Source of the DNA: an uncultured Oscillospiraceae bacterium
GTDB lineage: Bacteria; Bacillota; Clostridia; Oscillospirales; Oscillospiraceae
Reading direction: 5' to 3'
NCBI GenBank assembly: GCA_934655875.1
Contig: CAKUHB010000027.1
Coordinates: forward strand, 1-39,065
Length of the DNA stretch: 39,065 nucleotides
Part shown: piece after piece, positions 22,496-30,010 of the stretch
Position numbering within the stretch: the first letter of the stretch is position 1
Layout: every line of letters starts with the position of its first letter
Position numbers and translations under genes: made by a program
The notes under the pieces: generated by a model
What the model was told of the DNA's origin: nothing
Seen by the model: the letters and a program-made list of their open reading frames with translations, nothing else
Database searches by the model: none

Positions 22496-24607
22496 TTACT
22501 TGATGATGGTGATATTGCGGAAGATCGGTGCAAGCGTGTTGGCAACGGTCGACATGGACTTGATGAAGATATCGAGCGCGACGCCGACGACGTCCTTTCT
22601 CGTATCGCCGACCGTGTCGCCGGTGACGGAAGCCTTGTGCGCGGGCGTGCCCTTGCCGTGGCCCTGGACTGCACCGGACTCAATGTACTTCTTGGCGTTG
22701 TCGAACGCGCCGCCGGAGTTGCCCATGAAGATAGCGCGCGGGATCGCAACGATAGTCGCGCCGATCAGGATACCGCCGACGAACTCGACGCCGAACAGCA
22801 GACCGCCGATGATCGGGATGCAGAGCGCCAGCACGGACGGGAAGAGCATTTTCTTGAGCGCCTGCTTGGCAGCCGTCTGGATCATGCGGTTGTAATCGGG
22901 CTTGACCTTCCCTTCCAGAACGCCCGGGATGGACAGGAGCTGGTCGCCGTCGTCCGCCATGATCTTGGCGGATTCGATGGTGTTGTCGGTCAGCAGGGCC
23001 GAGAAGTACTCGATGAGCGCGCCGCCGATGATGCCGCCGGCGATGACAACGAAGGAAGCGATGTTCAGAACCGGTTCCGTGCCGACAGCGGTGTAGTTGC
23101 CGACATAGGCAACGATCAGGGAGACCGTTGCAAACGCGGCGGAGCCGATGGCAAAGCCCTTGCCGATGGCAGCCGTGGTGTTGCCGACAGCGTCGAGCTT
23201 GTCGGTGATGACGCGGACGTCTGCGTCGAGGTGGCAGGATTCTGCCAGACCGCCTGCATTGTCAGCGATCGGGCCGAAAGCGTCGATGGAGACCGTCGCG
23301 CCGACGAAGGCCAGCATGCCGAGTGCGGAGATTGCAATACCGTAGGTGCCGCAGATCTTGCCGGAGATGAAAATGGCGATGCCGATAATCAGGATCGGCA
23401 GCAGGCAGGAACGGGAGCCGATGGCGTCGCCCTTGGTGATGACGAAGGCTTCGCCTTCCGGCGCCATTTCGGCCAGCGTGCGGGTGGGCTTGAAGTCGGT
23501 GGAGGTATAATACTCGGTGATCGCGCCGATGGCAACGCCGCTGACGATGCCGAGCACAGCCGAGATCCACGGAGACAGCCAGCCGCAGGTGAAGTCTTCA
23601 TACATGGCCTGACCCTTGAAGCAGATCATCGCCGCGAAGAAGCCCAGCACGATGGTCAGACCGGCGGAGATGTACGTTGCAAGGTTCAGCTCCTTGGAGG
23701 GGTTATCGCCCATCTTCTTGACGGACGCATAGCCAAGACCCAGCAGGCATCCAAGCAGACCGGCACCGGCAAGGATGACCGGGAACAGCCACGTCATCTG
23801 GAACGCGGATGCGTCCAGCACACCGCTGCCGTTGAAGAGCGTGACTGCGATCATGATGGAAGCTGCGATGGTGGCAACGAAGCTCTCGAGCAGGTCGGAG
23901 CAGTTGCCGGCGATGTCGTTAACGTTGTCGCCGATGAAGTCGGCAATGACGTTCGGGACACGGCTGTCGTCTTCCGGCAGGTCGTGGCGGAGCTTTGCAA
24001 GGATATCAGAGGAAATATCGGCAGCCTTCGTGTAGTTGCCGCCAGCAACACGGTTGAACATGGCAACGACAGAGCAGCCGAGCGAGTAGGTGGAGATACG
24101 CATGACCGAAGGATTGCAGCTCATCGAGGTCACAAGGCCGTGGCCTTCCGCGTTGGGGTCGACGCCCCAGATGAGCAGAACGATGACCATGCCCAGCATG
24201 CCGAACGCCTGCACGGACAGGCCGGAGATGCTGCCGCCGCACAGGGCGACCTTGACGGTCTCGCCGATGGAGCGCGTTTCGCGCGCAACGTTTGCGGTGC
24301 GAACATTTGCATAGGTCGCGCTGCGCATGCCGAGCACGCAGACAGCGCTGGACATGCACGCGCCGAACAGGAACGTGATGCCGCTGGTCACTTCGATGAA
24401 CAGAGAGAAGATCGCCGCCAGCACGACCACAACGATCGCGATGGTCTTGAACTCTGTTTCAAGAAATGCGGTTGCGCCGGAACGAATGATCCCGGCCATT
24501 TCGACCATAACGTCTGTGCCCTCACGCATTCTGCGGATCCTGAGGAAATTGAACAGGACATAGCAGAGCGCAAGCACAACAAGGAACAACACAATGTAGA
24601 GTACCAT
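22496..24607 (-). CDS. hppA: membrane-bound ion-pumping pyrophosphatase (divergent, K+-dependent type)
   Basis: A 703-residue integral membrane pyrophosphatase with about 16 helices; it hydrolyses pyrophosphate to pump H+ or Na+. The core motif is NYTKAADISSD (191-201) with Lys194 and the two Asp residues, followed by EDD (212-214) and DFIGDNVND (223-231). Usual forms read GGGIYTKAADVGAD and DNVGDNVGD, so several framework residues are altered while the Asp/Lys ligands are kept. GNTTAAIGKGF is present, whose Ala and Gly indicate the K+-dependent class. C-terminal GGAFDNAKKYIE and GDTVGDTRKD complete the site. Na+ versus H+ specificity cannot be read with confidence. GGAGG precedes ATG 24607; a promoter lies about 90 nt upstream of it. 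Confidence 0.93.
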   Translation of the reverse strand: MVLYIVLFLVVLALCYVLFNFLRIRRMREGTDVMVEMAGIIRSGATAFLETEFKTIAIVVVVLAAIFSLFIEVTSGITFLFGACMSSAVCVLGMRSATYANVRTANVARETRSIGETVKVALCGGSISGLSVQAFGMLGMVIVLLIWGVDPNAEGHGLVTSMSCNPSVMRISTYSLGCSVVAMFNRVAGGNYTKAADISSDILAKLRHDLPEDDSRVPNVIADFIGDNVNDIAGNCSDLLESFVATIAASIMIAVTLFNGSGVLDASAFQMTWLFPVILAGAGLLGCLLGLGYASVKKMGDNPSKELNLATYISAGLTIVLGFFAAMICFKGQAMYEDFTCGWLSPWISAVLGIVSGVAIGAITEYYTSTDFKPTRTLAEMAPEGEAFVITKGDAIGSRSCLLPILIIGIAIFISGKICGTYGIAISALGMLAFVGATVSIDAFGPIADNAGGLAESCHLDADVRVITDKLDAVGNTTAAIGKGFAIGSAAFATVSLIVAYVGNYTAVGTEPVLNIASFVVIAGGIIGGALIEYFSALLTDNTIESAKIMADDGDQLLSIPGVLEGKVKPDYNRMIQTAAKQALKKMLFPSVLALCIPIIGGLLFGVEFVGGILIGATIVAIPRAIFMGNSGGAFDNAKKYIESGAVQGHGKGTPAHKASVTGDTVGDTRKDVVGVALDIFIKSMSTVANTLAPIFRNITIIK

Positions 24608-24702
24608 GAGTATGCCTCCGTTTCTTTCTTTACCTTCTGTGTGTTTGTGTTTAAGCTCCGTGCCGGGTTCCCTCTCGCCGACGCAAAGCCGAAATCGAAT
24701 TC

Positions 24703-24731
24703 ATGATATCGCATTTCAGTCGCAGAATCAA
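24703..24731 (-). promoter_or_regulatory. sigma-A promoter of hppA
   Basis: On the minus strand, TTGATT (24726-24731) and TATCAT (24703-24708) at 17-nt spacing, giving a leader of about 90 nt. The rest of the 279-nt gap up to the ABC operon terminator is A/T-rich with no gene seen. Confidence 0.7.
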
Positions 24732-24840
24732 GCGTTTTAAACAGGACATATTACATAAACTTCTTACGTAATTTTTGTATATTATTTCGATTGATTCCAT
24801 GTATTTTGTATTTTCTCCACAAATATCCAGATAATTTGCA

Positions 24841-24873
24841 TAAAAATACAGCACCGGAAAATACCGGTGCTGT
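24841..24873 (-). terminator. rho-independent terminator of the ABC importer operon
   Basis: A 10-bp stem (ACAGCACCGG at 24848-24857, complement 24864-24873) with a 6-nt loop. On the minus strand it runs straight into ATTTTTA, 14 nt beyond the ATPase stop. Confidence 0.9.
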
Positions 24874-24886
24874 TGGGAGACAGAGA

Positions 24887-25681
24887 TCAGGAAAGCAGCA
24901 TCTTGTCGCTTGCTTCGTCGCTGCCGCTGGCGCTGGAAAACATGGCAAGAAGATCCGGCACCGTCAGCTTTTTCTTTTCCTCTCCGGAAACATCGACGAC
25001 GACGTGTCCCGCGTCCATCATGATAAGGCGGTTTCCGTGGGCGATGGCGTCCTTCATGTTATGTGTGATCATGAGCGTCGTCAGACCGTGCTCCTGCACG
25101 ATCCGGTCGGAAAGCTCCAGAACCTTCGCCGCAGTCCTCGGGTCGAGGGCGGCCGTATGCTCGTCCAGCAGCAAAAGCTTCGGCTCCTGCAGCGCAGCCA
25201 TCAAAAGCGTCAGCGCCTGACGCTGACCGCCTGACAGAAGGCCGACCTTCGCCGTCATGCGGGTCTCCAGCCCCAAATCAAGCGAATGCAGCCGCTTCTG
25301 ATAATCGGCGCGCTCCGCCTTTGTGATGCCCCAGCGAAGTCCGCGGTGCTGTCCGCGGCGCGCGGCAAGCGCAAGATTTTCTTCGATCTGCATGGTCGGT
25401 GCTGTGCCCATCATGGGATCCTGAAAAACGCGGCCGAGGAATGCTGCGCGCTTATGCTCCGGCAGACTGGTAACGTCCTTGCCGTCAATGACGATGCTGC
25501 CGCTGTCGATCTGGAACGAGCCCGCGATGGCGTTCAGCATGGTCGACTTCCCTGCTCCGTTGCCGCCGATGACCGTAACGAAATCACCGTCGCGGAGCGT
25601 CAGATTGAGGTCGTTCAGCGCGGTCTTGGCGTTGACCGTGCCGGGGTTAAAGGTTTTGCAGACATGATTGAGTTCAAGCAT
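24887..25681 (-). CDS. ABC importer ATP-binding protein (TrpZ-like)
   Basis: A 264-residue ABC ATPase partnering an ABC_sub_bind-type binding protein and a LivH/RbsC-like permease. Motifs: Walker A GGNGAGKST (~residues 39-47), Q-loop FQDPMMGTAPTM, signature LSGGQRQALTLL, Walker B LLLLDEHTAALD (the usual DEP reads DEH), and H-loop MITHNMKDA. The DEHTAALD form is seen in this transporter family. ATG 25681 sits inside the end of the permease gene (8-nt overlap); the open frame to 25759 lies wholly within the permease and starts without a ribosome site. It ends the operon. Confidence 0.9.
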   Translation of the reverse strand: MLELNHVCKTFNPGTVNAKTALNDLNLTLRDGDFVTVIGGNGAGKSTMLNAIAGSFQIDSGSIVIDGKDVTSLPEHKRAAFLGRVFQDPMMGTAPTMQIEENLALAARRGQHRGLRWGITKAERADYQKRLHSLDLGLETRMTAKVGLLSGGQRQALTLLMAALQEPKLLLLDEHTAALDPRTAAKVLELSDRIVQEHGLTTLMITHNMKDAIAHGNRLIMMDAGHVVVDVSGEEKKKLTVPDLLAMFSSASGSDEASDKMLLS

Positions 25682-26603
25682 TCTTCGCGTCTCCCTTCTG
25701 CGTCTTTCCATGGAACATTTTGCTCTTCCAATACGGGATCGCAAGGAAAATGGCGACAATCAGCGCCGTAATGAGCTTCAGATCGTTCGTATTGAGTCCC
25801 AGCTGCAAAACGATCTGCAAGACGATGTAGTAGATGACCGCGCCGATAGAAACAGCGAGCAGTTTCAGACCGAAGTTCGTAAAGAGCTTGCCGAAAATGA
25901 CCTCACCAATGATGACGGCAGCCAGACCAATGACGATCGCGCCGCGGCCCATGTTGACGTCAGATGCTCCCTGGAACTGTGAGAGCAGCGCGCCGGAGAG
26001 CGCAACAAGCCCATTGGACAGCATCAGGCCGAAGACGACATTTGCATTGGTGTTGATACCCTGCGCGCGCGCCATGTTCTGGTTGGCACCGGTCGCACGG
26101 ATGGCGCAGCCCTTTTCCGTGCCGAAGAACCAGTACAGAAGCAGGATGATCGCCGCCGTGAACAGAAGCAGCAGCGGCAGCGGATTTTTCAGACTCAGCT
26201 CGCGGACAAAGCGCTGCGAGACGAGCAGCGGGTATTTATCGACGCCGACAGCCTGATTGGCCTTGCTGTCCATGATGCGCAGATTGATGGAGTAGAGCGC
26301 CAGCTGCGTCAGAATACCGGACAGGATCGCCGGAATGCCGCACTTGGTATGGAACATGCCGGTGACAAACCCGGCGAGCATGCCGGATAAAAACGCGCAG
26401 AGCAGCGCGATCCACGGATTCAGTCCCGCGCGGATCAGCATGACTGCCACAGCGCCGCCGGTGGCAATAGAGCCGTCGACGGTCAGATCTGCAACGTCCA
26501 GAATCCGGAAGGTGATGTAGACGCCAATGGCCATAACGCCCCAGATCATGCCCTGTGCGATCGCGCCGGGCATGGAGTTGAGCAGTGCTGAGATGAAACT
26601 CAT
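25674..26603 (-). CDS. ABC importer permease, LivH/RbsC type (TrpY-like)
   Basis: A 309-residue membrane permease of the branched-chain amino acid/ribose type (BPD_transp_2), with about eight to nine hydrophobic helices. It begins MSFISALLNSMPGAIAQGM, followed by the family sequence GVYITFRILDVADLTVDGSI and an IPAILSGILTQLALY stretch. AAGGAGAG precedes the ATG. It lies between the binding-protein gene (139-nt gap containing a strong hairpin) and the ATPase gene (8-nt overlap). The substrate follows that of the binding protein, probably an amino acid. Confidence 0.9.
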   Translation of the reverse strand: MSFISALLNSMPGAIAQGMIWGVMAIGVYITFRILDVADLTVDGSIATGGAVAVMLIRAGLNPWIALLCAFLSGMLAGFVTGMFHTKCGIPAILSGILTQLALYSINLRIMDSKANQAVGVDKYPLLVSQRFVRELSLKNPLPLLLLFTAAIILLLYWFFGTEKGCAIRATGANQNMARAQGINTNANVVFGLMLSNGLVALSGALLSQFQGASDVNMGRGAIVIGLAAVIIGEVIFGKLFTNFGLKLLAVSIGAVIYYIVLQIVLQLGLNTNDLKLITALIVAIFLAIPYWKSKMFHGKTQKGDAKNA

Positions 26604-26693
26604 AGTTCTTCTCTCCTTTTCAGCTTGGGCCTGCCATCAAAAGACAAAGAAACGGGTTATCTTCCAATGGCAGGATCAAGCAATGGTTGTGTT

Positions 26694-26725
26694 GCCGGAC
26701 TGCGGGAGTCTTCCCGCAGTCCGGC
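26694..26725 (-). terminator. intercistronic hairpin between binding protein and permease genes
   Basis: A perfect 14-bp GC-rich stem (GCCGGACTGCGGGA at 26694-26707, complement 26712-26725) with a 4-nt loop. It is not followed by a T run on the minus strand, so it is more likely a 3'-end stabiliser or partial terminator that raises binding-protein mRNA over the rest. Confidence 0.7.
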
Positions 26726-26742
26726 GCGCAGGATAAAAGGGA

Positions 26743-27798
26743 TCAGCCCTCGATGGCTTCGTAGCCGTCCAGCGGAGTAATACCGAGCTGCTCGCAGACA
26801 GAAGCATTGTACTTCGGCGTAGCATTGGTGTACTCGACCGGCATTTCGGAGATGTTGGCTTCGCCCGTAAGGATCTTGGCAGCCATCTTACCGGTGGTCA
26901 CGCCGAGATCATAGTAGCTGATGGAGAGCGTTGCAACGCCGCAGCCGCGGCAGATTCCCTCTTCGCCGCAGATTGCGGGAACGCCGGCGGGGATCAGAAC
27001 GTTGGCGATGGCTTCGGTGTTGGCCGCAGCCGTGTTATCGGTCGGGATATAGACGACATCGCAGGAATCCGCGGCCTTCTGCGTGACGGAGGAAACATCG
27101 TTGCTGTCGGTGAAGGCAAACTCTTCACAGGTGATGCCCTTCCCTTCCAGAACCTTGCGAACCTCGTCGATCTGGTAGCGGGAGTTCGGCTCTGCCGAGC
27201 AGAACAGCAGGCCGACCGTCTTGGTCTCGGGGAACCAGTCGAGAATCATCTGGGCCTGCGCCTGCAAATCAGCCAGATCGGAGGTGCCGGAGACGTTGCC
27301 GCCGACCGTGCCGTTGAAGTCTTCGATGTCAAGCGCGACGCCATAGGCCGTGATGGAGGTGCCGAGGATTGGAATATCAGCAGTCGCGGAAACGGCGGCA
27401 GTCAGAGCCGGAGTCGCATTCGCCATGATGAGATCCACGCCTTTGGAGACAAAGCCGTTGACGATGGTGCCGCAGTTGACGGAGTCGCCGGAGGCGTTCT
27501 GCACGTCGATGGTCACAGCATCGCCGAGCGCTTCGGTCAGCGCGTCAACAAAGCCCTGCGTCGCAGCGTCCAGCGCTTCGTGCTGCACCAGCTGGCAAAC
27601 GCCGACCGTGTAGGTCTTGCCGCTCTCGGCCGGAGCTTCCGCCGGTTCTTCTGCCGGAGCTTCGGCGTCATCGGCCGGCGTATCGGAGGATGCGGAGGTA
27701 TCGGCTGCCGCATCTGCGGCAGGCTCGGACTTGGCAGCGCAGGCTGCCAGACTCAGTACCATGACAAGTACCAGAAGCATTGCAAGAATCTTTTTCAT
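26743..27798 (-). CDS. ABC transporter substrate-binding lipoprotein (ABC_sub_bind family)
   Basis: A 351-residue lipoprotein. The signal peptide ends in lipobox LAAC with Cys20; residues ~22-58 are an Ala/Glu/Pro-rich linker to the membrane. The binding domain starts TYTVGVCQLVQHEALDAATQ and contains GTIVNGFVSKGVDLIMANAT and the C-lobe VGLLFCSAEPNSRYQ, as in TrpX-type proteins of the ABC_sub_bind family. Known members bind aromatic amino acids such as tryptophan, but the family is broad. Translation begins at ATG 27798 behind AAAAGGAG. It is first in the three-gene operon after an unusual leader with a small ORF and a terminator. Confidence 0.92.
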   Translation of the reverse strand: MKKILAMLLVLVMVLSLAACAAKSEPAADAAADTSASSDTPADDAEAPAEEPAEAPAESGKTYTVGVCQLVQHEALDAATQGFVDALTEALGDAVTIDVQNASGDSVNCGTIVNGFVSKGVDLIMANATPALTAAVSATADIPILGTSITAYGVALDIEDFNGTVGGNVSGTSDLADLQAQAQMILDWFPETKTVGLLFCSAEPNSRYQIDEVRKVLEGKGITCEEFAFTDSNDVSSVTQKAADSCDVVYIPTDNTAAANTEAIANVLIPAGVPAICGEEGICRGCGVATLSISYYDLGVTTGKMAAKILTGEANISEMPVEYTNATPKYNASVCEQLGITPLDGYEAIEG

Positions 27799-27835
27799 TT
27801 GAAATTCGCTCCTTTTCTCATTATTGCTTCAAAAT

Positions 27836-27876
27836 AAAATATAAAGGAGACTCTGTCCGCGGAACAGAGTCTCCTT
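27836..27876 (-). terminator. transcriptional attenuator ahead of the ABC importer operon
   Basis: On the minus strand, a perfect 13-bp stem (AAGGAGACTCTGT and its complement; arms 27864-27876 and 27844-27856) with a 7-nt loop, followed by TATATTTTATTTT. It lies between the promoter and the first structural gene, 25 nt after the small leader ORF. That position makes it a regulatory terminator, not an operon end. Confidence 0.82.
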
Positions 27877-27900
27877 CACATACAGGGAAGAAAAACACGA

Positions 27901-28020
27901 TCAACAATCGGACAGCTTCTTTTTTTGAGAACGGAAATACAGGCCCGCAAAATAATACTTGCGAGCCTTGGTAAAGTAGAAGCCGTTCAGGGTGCACAGA
28001 TCCATCTTGCTATGTTCCAT
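27901..28020 (-). CDS. 39-residue Phe/Tyr-rich leader peptide (candidate attenuation peptide)
   Basis: A short gene of 40 codons including stop, start ATG 28020. AAAGGAG (28027-28033 on the plus strand as its complement) lies 6 nt upstream. The predicted peptide is basic and has eight Phe or Tyr within residues 14-29 (for example GFYF and KYYFAGLYF). It lies 46-54 nt after a good promoter and is followed after 25 nt by a perfect terminator hairpin ahead of the ABC importer genes. This order (promoter, aromatic-rich leader peptide, terminator, transporter) is that of a classical attenuation region. The peptide also could be a functional small protein; no homologue is recognised. A 7-nt stretch near its stop (CTGTCCG) is complementary to part of the terminator loop and 3' arm. 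Confidence 0.68.
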   Translation of the reverse strand: MEHSKMDLCTLNGFYFTKARKYYFAGLYFRSQKKKLSDC

Positions 28021-28073
28021 GTCAGGCTCCTTTCCGCCGGCTGCCAGCTGATTGCTTGCTTTTGATATTTCAC

Positions 28074-28102
28074 AATATACCGCTTTAAATGCGCGAAGTC
28101 AA
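28074..28102 (-). promoter_or_regulatory. sigma-A promoter of the leader-ABC importer operon
   Basis: On the minus strand, TTGACT (28097-28102) and TATATT (28074-28079) at 17-nt spacing. Transcription should start near 28067, giving a leader of about 270 nt before the binding-protein gene. Confidence 0.8.
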
Positions 28103-28160
28103 GCGGTAATAAACATTCAATATTGCTATAACAAAACGTGTGTTTTTGTGCATTTCGACA

Positions 28161-28192
28161 CAATGCCCCAACTGCGAACAGTTGGGGCATTG
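28161..28192 (-). terminator. hairpin downstream of the LysR gene
   Basis: A perfect 14-bp stem (CAATGCCCCAACTG at 28161-28174, complement 28179-28192) with loop CGAA on the plus strand. It is 3 nt from the LysR stop. No clear T run follows on the minus strand, so termination strength is uncertain. Confidence 0.65.
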
Positions 28193-28195
28193 CAG

Positions 28196-29128
28196 TCAAA
28201 CATTTGTAAAGTGATACGAATGCCCGAGATCATAGGCCATGCGGTCACTCTCGGAGATAAAATCCATAAACCGGTTGGCTGCCGACGTCGGCGCAACATC
28301 GCGCAGCGTGCACATGCAGACGGAGCGCGGCGCGATCGTAAAGTCCGTTTTGAGCGGCAGAATCACGCCGCGGCCAAGGCCGGACTGCGAAAACTCCTCC
28401 GTCACGCAGGCGACGCCAAGGCCGATCCGCGCCAGCGCGATGAGAAGATTGTGCGAGCCAAGCTCGATCTCCGGCTTGATGCCAACACCGTGCTGCTGGA
28501 AGAACTGCTCCACATAGACACGGGAGCTTGCCTTCCGCTCCAGCAGGATCAATGGGAACGCCGCGATCTCCTCGATGGAGTATCTGTGGTCAAAATCGCA
28601 GTCATAATTCGGCGCGGCCACGAAGATCTGATGCGTGTCGAAGCAGTGCCGCACGGAATAGGCATCCTTCTCCCGCGGCTCGCTGGCAAAGGCGATATCG
28701 ACCTGCCCCGCATGCAGATAATCCAGCACCATCTGGCTCGTCCCATTCAAAATGCGGATCTGAATGGCTGGATACTGCCGGTGAAAGGCTTCCAGCCGGG
28801 ACACGAGATAGGTCTTCGTCACTGTGTCGCTCGCACCGATGATCAGCTCTCCGGTCAGAAGCTGCCGCGACTGCGCCAGCTTCTCTTCTCCGCACTGAAT
28901 AAGACCCAGGCCGTGCGAGACATAGTCGAGCAGGATTTTGCCCTCGCTGGTCAGCACCACGCCGCGCGTGCTTCTGGAAAACAGCCGCACCTGCAGCTGC
29001 TCCTCCAGCTGCTTGATCGACTGGCTGACAGCGGACTGGGAAATGTACAGATTCTGCGCTGCGGCAGAAATGTTCCCCATCCGCGCGACCTCCTGAAAGA
29101 CACGGTAAAGCTCCAGTTTAACAGACAT
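28196..29128 (-). CDS. LysR-family transcriptional regulator
   Basis: A 310-residue LysR-type regulator. The N-terminal winged helix reads LYRVFQEVARMGNISAAAQN, then LYISQSAVSQSIKQLEEQL and RLFSRSTRGVVLTSEG, all canonical. The remainder is a two-lobe effector domain (GELIIGASDTVTKTYL). This resembles the CysB/CysL/CbbR subgroup, but the effector cannot be told. The start at ATG 29128 is preferred to one 4 codons upstream, since GGAGG lies 5 nt ahead of it and overlaps the upstream ATG. It is divergent from xpt-guaA across ~300 nt; it could control its neighbour or the ABC operon downstream, and no LysR target site was established. Confidence 0.92.
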   Translation of the reverse strand: MSVKLELYRVFQEVARMGNISAAAQNLYISQSAVSQSIKQLEEQLQVRLFSRSTRGVVLTSEGKILLDYVSHGLGLIQCGEEKLAQSRQLLTGELIIGASDTVTKTYLVSRLEAFHRQYPAIQIRILNGTSQMVLDYLHAGQVDIAFASEPREKDAYSVRHCFDTHQIFVAAPNYDCDFDHRYSIEEIAAFPLILLERKASSRVYVEQFFQQHGVGIKPEIELGSHNLLIALARIGLGVACVTEEFSQSGLGRGVILPLKTDFTIAPRSVCMCTLRDVAPTSAANRFMDFISESDRMAYDLGHSYHFTNV

Positions 29129-29187
29129 GGCTTCCTCCATTATTACTATTATTAATGGTATTTATCATAGTGATTAAAAACATCTAT

Positions 29188-29216
29188 TTTACTTATTGCT
29201 TCATACCGATTATAAT
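29188..29216 (+). promoter_or_regulatory. sigma-A promoter of the xpt-guaA transcript
   Basis: TTTACT (29188-29193) and a perfect TATAAT (29211-29216) at 17-nt spacing, about 35 nt ahead of the guanine aptamer. Confidence 0.8.
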
Positions 29217-29256
29217 GACAATGATCAAAAAAGTCCAGCACAAGTTCATACCGTTG

Positions 29257-29320
29257 CCAATATAGGTCCGGATACATGGCCCGGATGTCTCTACCGCAGC
29301 GCCACAGCTGCGACTATTGG
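29257..29320 (+). ncRNA. guanine (purine) riboswitch aptamer
   Basis: A 64-nt purine riboswitch aptamer. P1 pairs CCAATA (29257-29262) with TATTGG (29315-29320). P2 is TCCGG (29267-29271) with CCGGA (29281-29285). The conserved core TGTCTCTACC is at 29287-29295 and adjoining bases, P3 is GCAGC/GCTGC (29296-29300, 29307-29311), and the closing junction is GACTATTGG. The C in GACTA is the position-74 base that specifies guanine instead of adenine. Location upstream of xpt and guaA agrees with the guanine/xanthine type. When guanine or hypoxanthine binds, the downstream terminator should form and stop purine salvage and GMP synthesis genes. Confidence 0.93.
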
Positions 29321-29331
29321 AAGTACGCACA

Positions 29332-29410
29332 CGCAGCGACACGTTTATTTGCTGCGCGCGGCTTTTTATCATTGGCAGCAGGAAGGATCCCGCTGTTCTT
29401 TTTTAATTTT
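29332..29410 (+). terminator. riboswitch expression platform: competing hairpins and terminator
   Basis: Two hairpins can form after the aptamer. The first pairs CGCAGC (29332-29337) with GCTGCG (29351-29356). The second, CAGCAGG (29376-29382) with CCCGCTG (29389-29395) and one A-C mismatch, is followed by TTCTTTTTTAATTTT, a good terminator. GCTGC at 29351-29355 can also pair with GCAGC at 29375-29379, so the structures are mutually exclusive. Which one the bound aptamer favours is inferred, not shown. Confidence 0.66.
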
Positions 29411-29431
29411 ATTGTGTTTTTGGAGGAAGCT

Positions 29432-30010
29432 ATGCAGGAGCTGAAGGATCGTATTGTCAAGGAGGGCAAGATTCTGCCCGGAAACATTGTAAAGGTCGAC
29501 GGGTTTCTCAATCACCGCGTCGACTGTGCGTTTATGGGACGCATCGCAGATGAATTTCAAAAATATTTTGATCTTGATAACGTAGATCTCATTCTGACGG
29601 CAGAAGCCAGCGGCATTGCCCTTTCCGCAATTTGCGCATATCGGTACGGCAAGCCCATGGTCTATGCGAAAAAGGCCAAGAGCGACAACATCGAAGGCGG
29701 TCTGTATCAGAGTGAGATCTTTTCCTATACCTATAAGAAGAAAGTCACGCTGCTCGTTTCCAAGGAGTGGATCCACCCCGGCGACCGTGTTCTGGTCATC
29801 GACGATTTTCTTGCCCGCGGCGAAGCGCTGCGCGGTCTGTGTGAGATCGTTCAGGCGGCCGGCGCAGAGCTGGTCGGCATCGGCTGCGCCGTTGAAAAGG
29901 GCTTCCAGGGCGGCGGCGACAAGCTGCGCGCCGCGGGCGTCAACCTGCATTCGCTCGCGATCATCGAAAGCGCAGAGCCGGGCAACATCGTTTTCCGGGA
30001 GGATGCATAA
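29432..30010 (+). CDS. xpt: xanthine phosphoribosyltransferase
   Basis: A 192-residue purine phosphoribosyltransferase that joins xanthine (and guanine less well) to PRPP, making XMP in the cytoplasm. The PRPP-binding loop reads VLVIDDFLARGEAL (the classic VIDDFLA-G form), and the N-terminus MQELKDRIVKEGKILPGNIVKVD is that of Xpt. KVDGFLNHRVD and LTAEASGIALS match the family. Length fits (Xpt is ~190). ATG 29432 has TGGAGGAAGC ahead of it; an upstream open frame begins inside the riboswitch and is rejected. Its stop TAA overlaps the guaA start (TAATG), so the pair is an operon under the guanine riboswitch. Confidence 0.94.
   Translation: MQELKDRIVKEGKILPGNIVKVDGFLNHRVDCAFMGRIADEFQKYFDLDNVDLILTAEASGIALSAICAYRYGKPMVYAKKAKSDNIEGGLYQSEIFSYTYKKKVTLLVSKEWIHPGDRVLVIDDFLARGEALRGLCEIVQAAGAELVGIGCAVEKGFQGGGDKLRAAGVNLHSLAIIESAEPGNIVFREDA

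Noticed and set aside
22349..24706. A very long open frame on the plus strand opposite the pyrophosphatase gene.
   Set aside because: It is the mirror of a high-GC coding sequence; its translation is polar low-complexity Arg/Asp/Gly-rich with no fold or ribosome site, while the minus-strand gene has all family motifs.
24608..24886. Search for an RNA gene or small ORF in the 279-nt gap between hppA and the ABC operon.
   Set aside because: Only the hppA promoter and leader and the ABC operon terminator are recognisable.
27799..28066. Possible T-box riboswitch ahead of the ABC importer, as known for tryptophan transporters.
   Set aside because: The conserved AGGGTGGNACCGCG element is not found; only CCGCGG in the terminator loop resembles it. 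The leader ORF model explains the region better.
29276..29431. Longer N-terminus for xpt.
   Set aside because: It would be translated from within the guanine aptamer and through the terminator; the ATG at 29432 has a strong ribosome site and gives the normal length.
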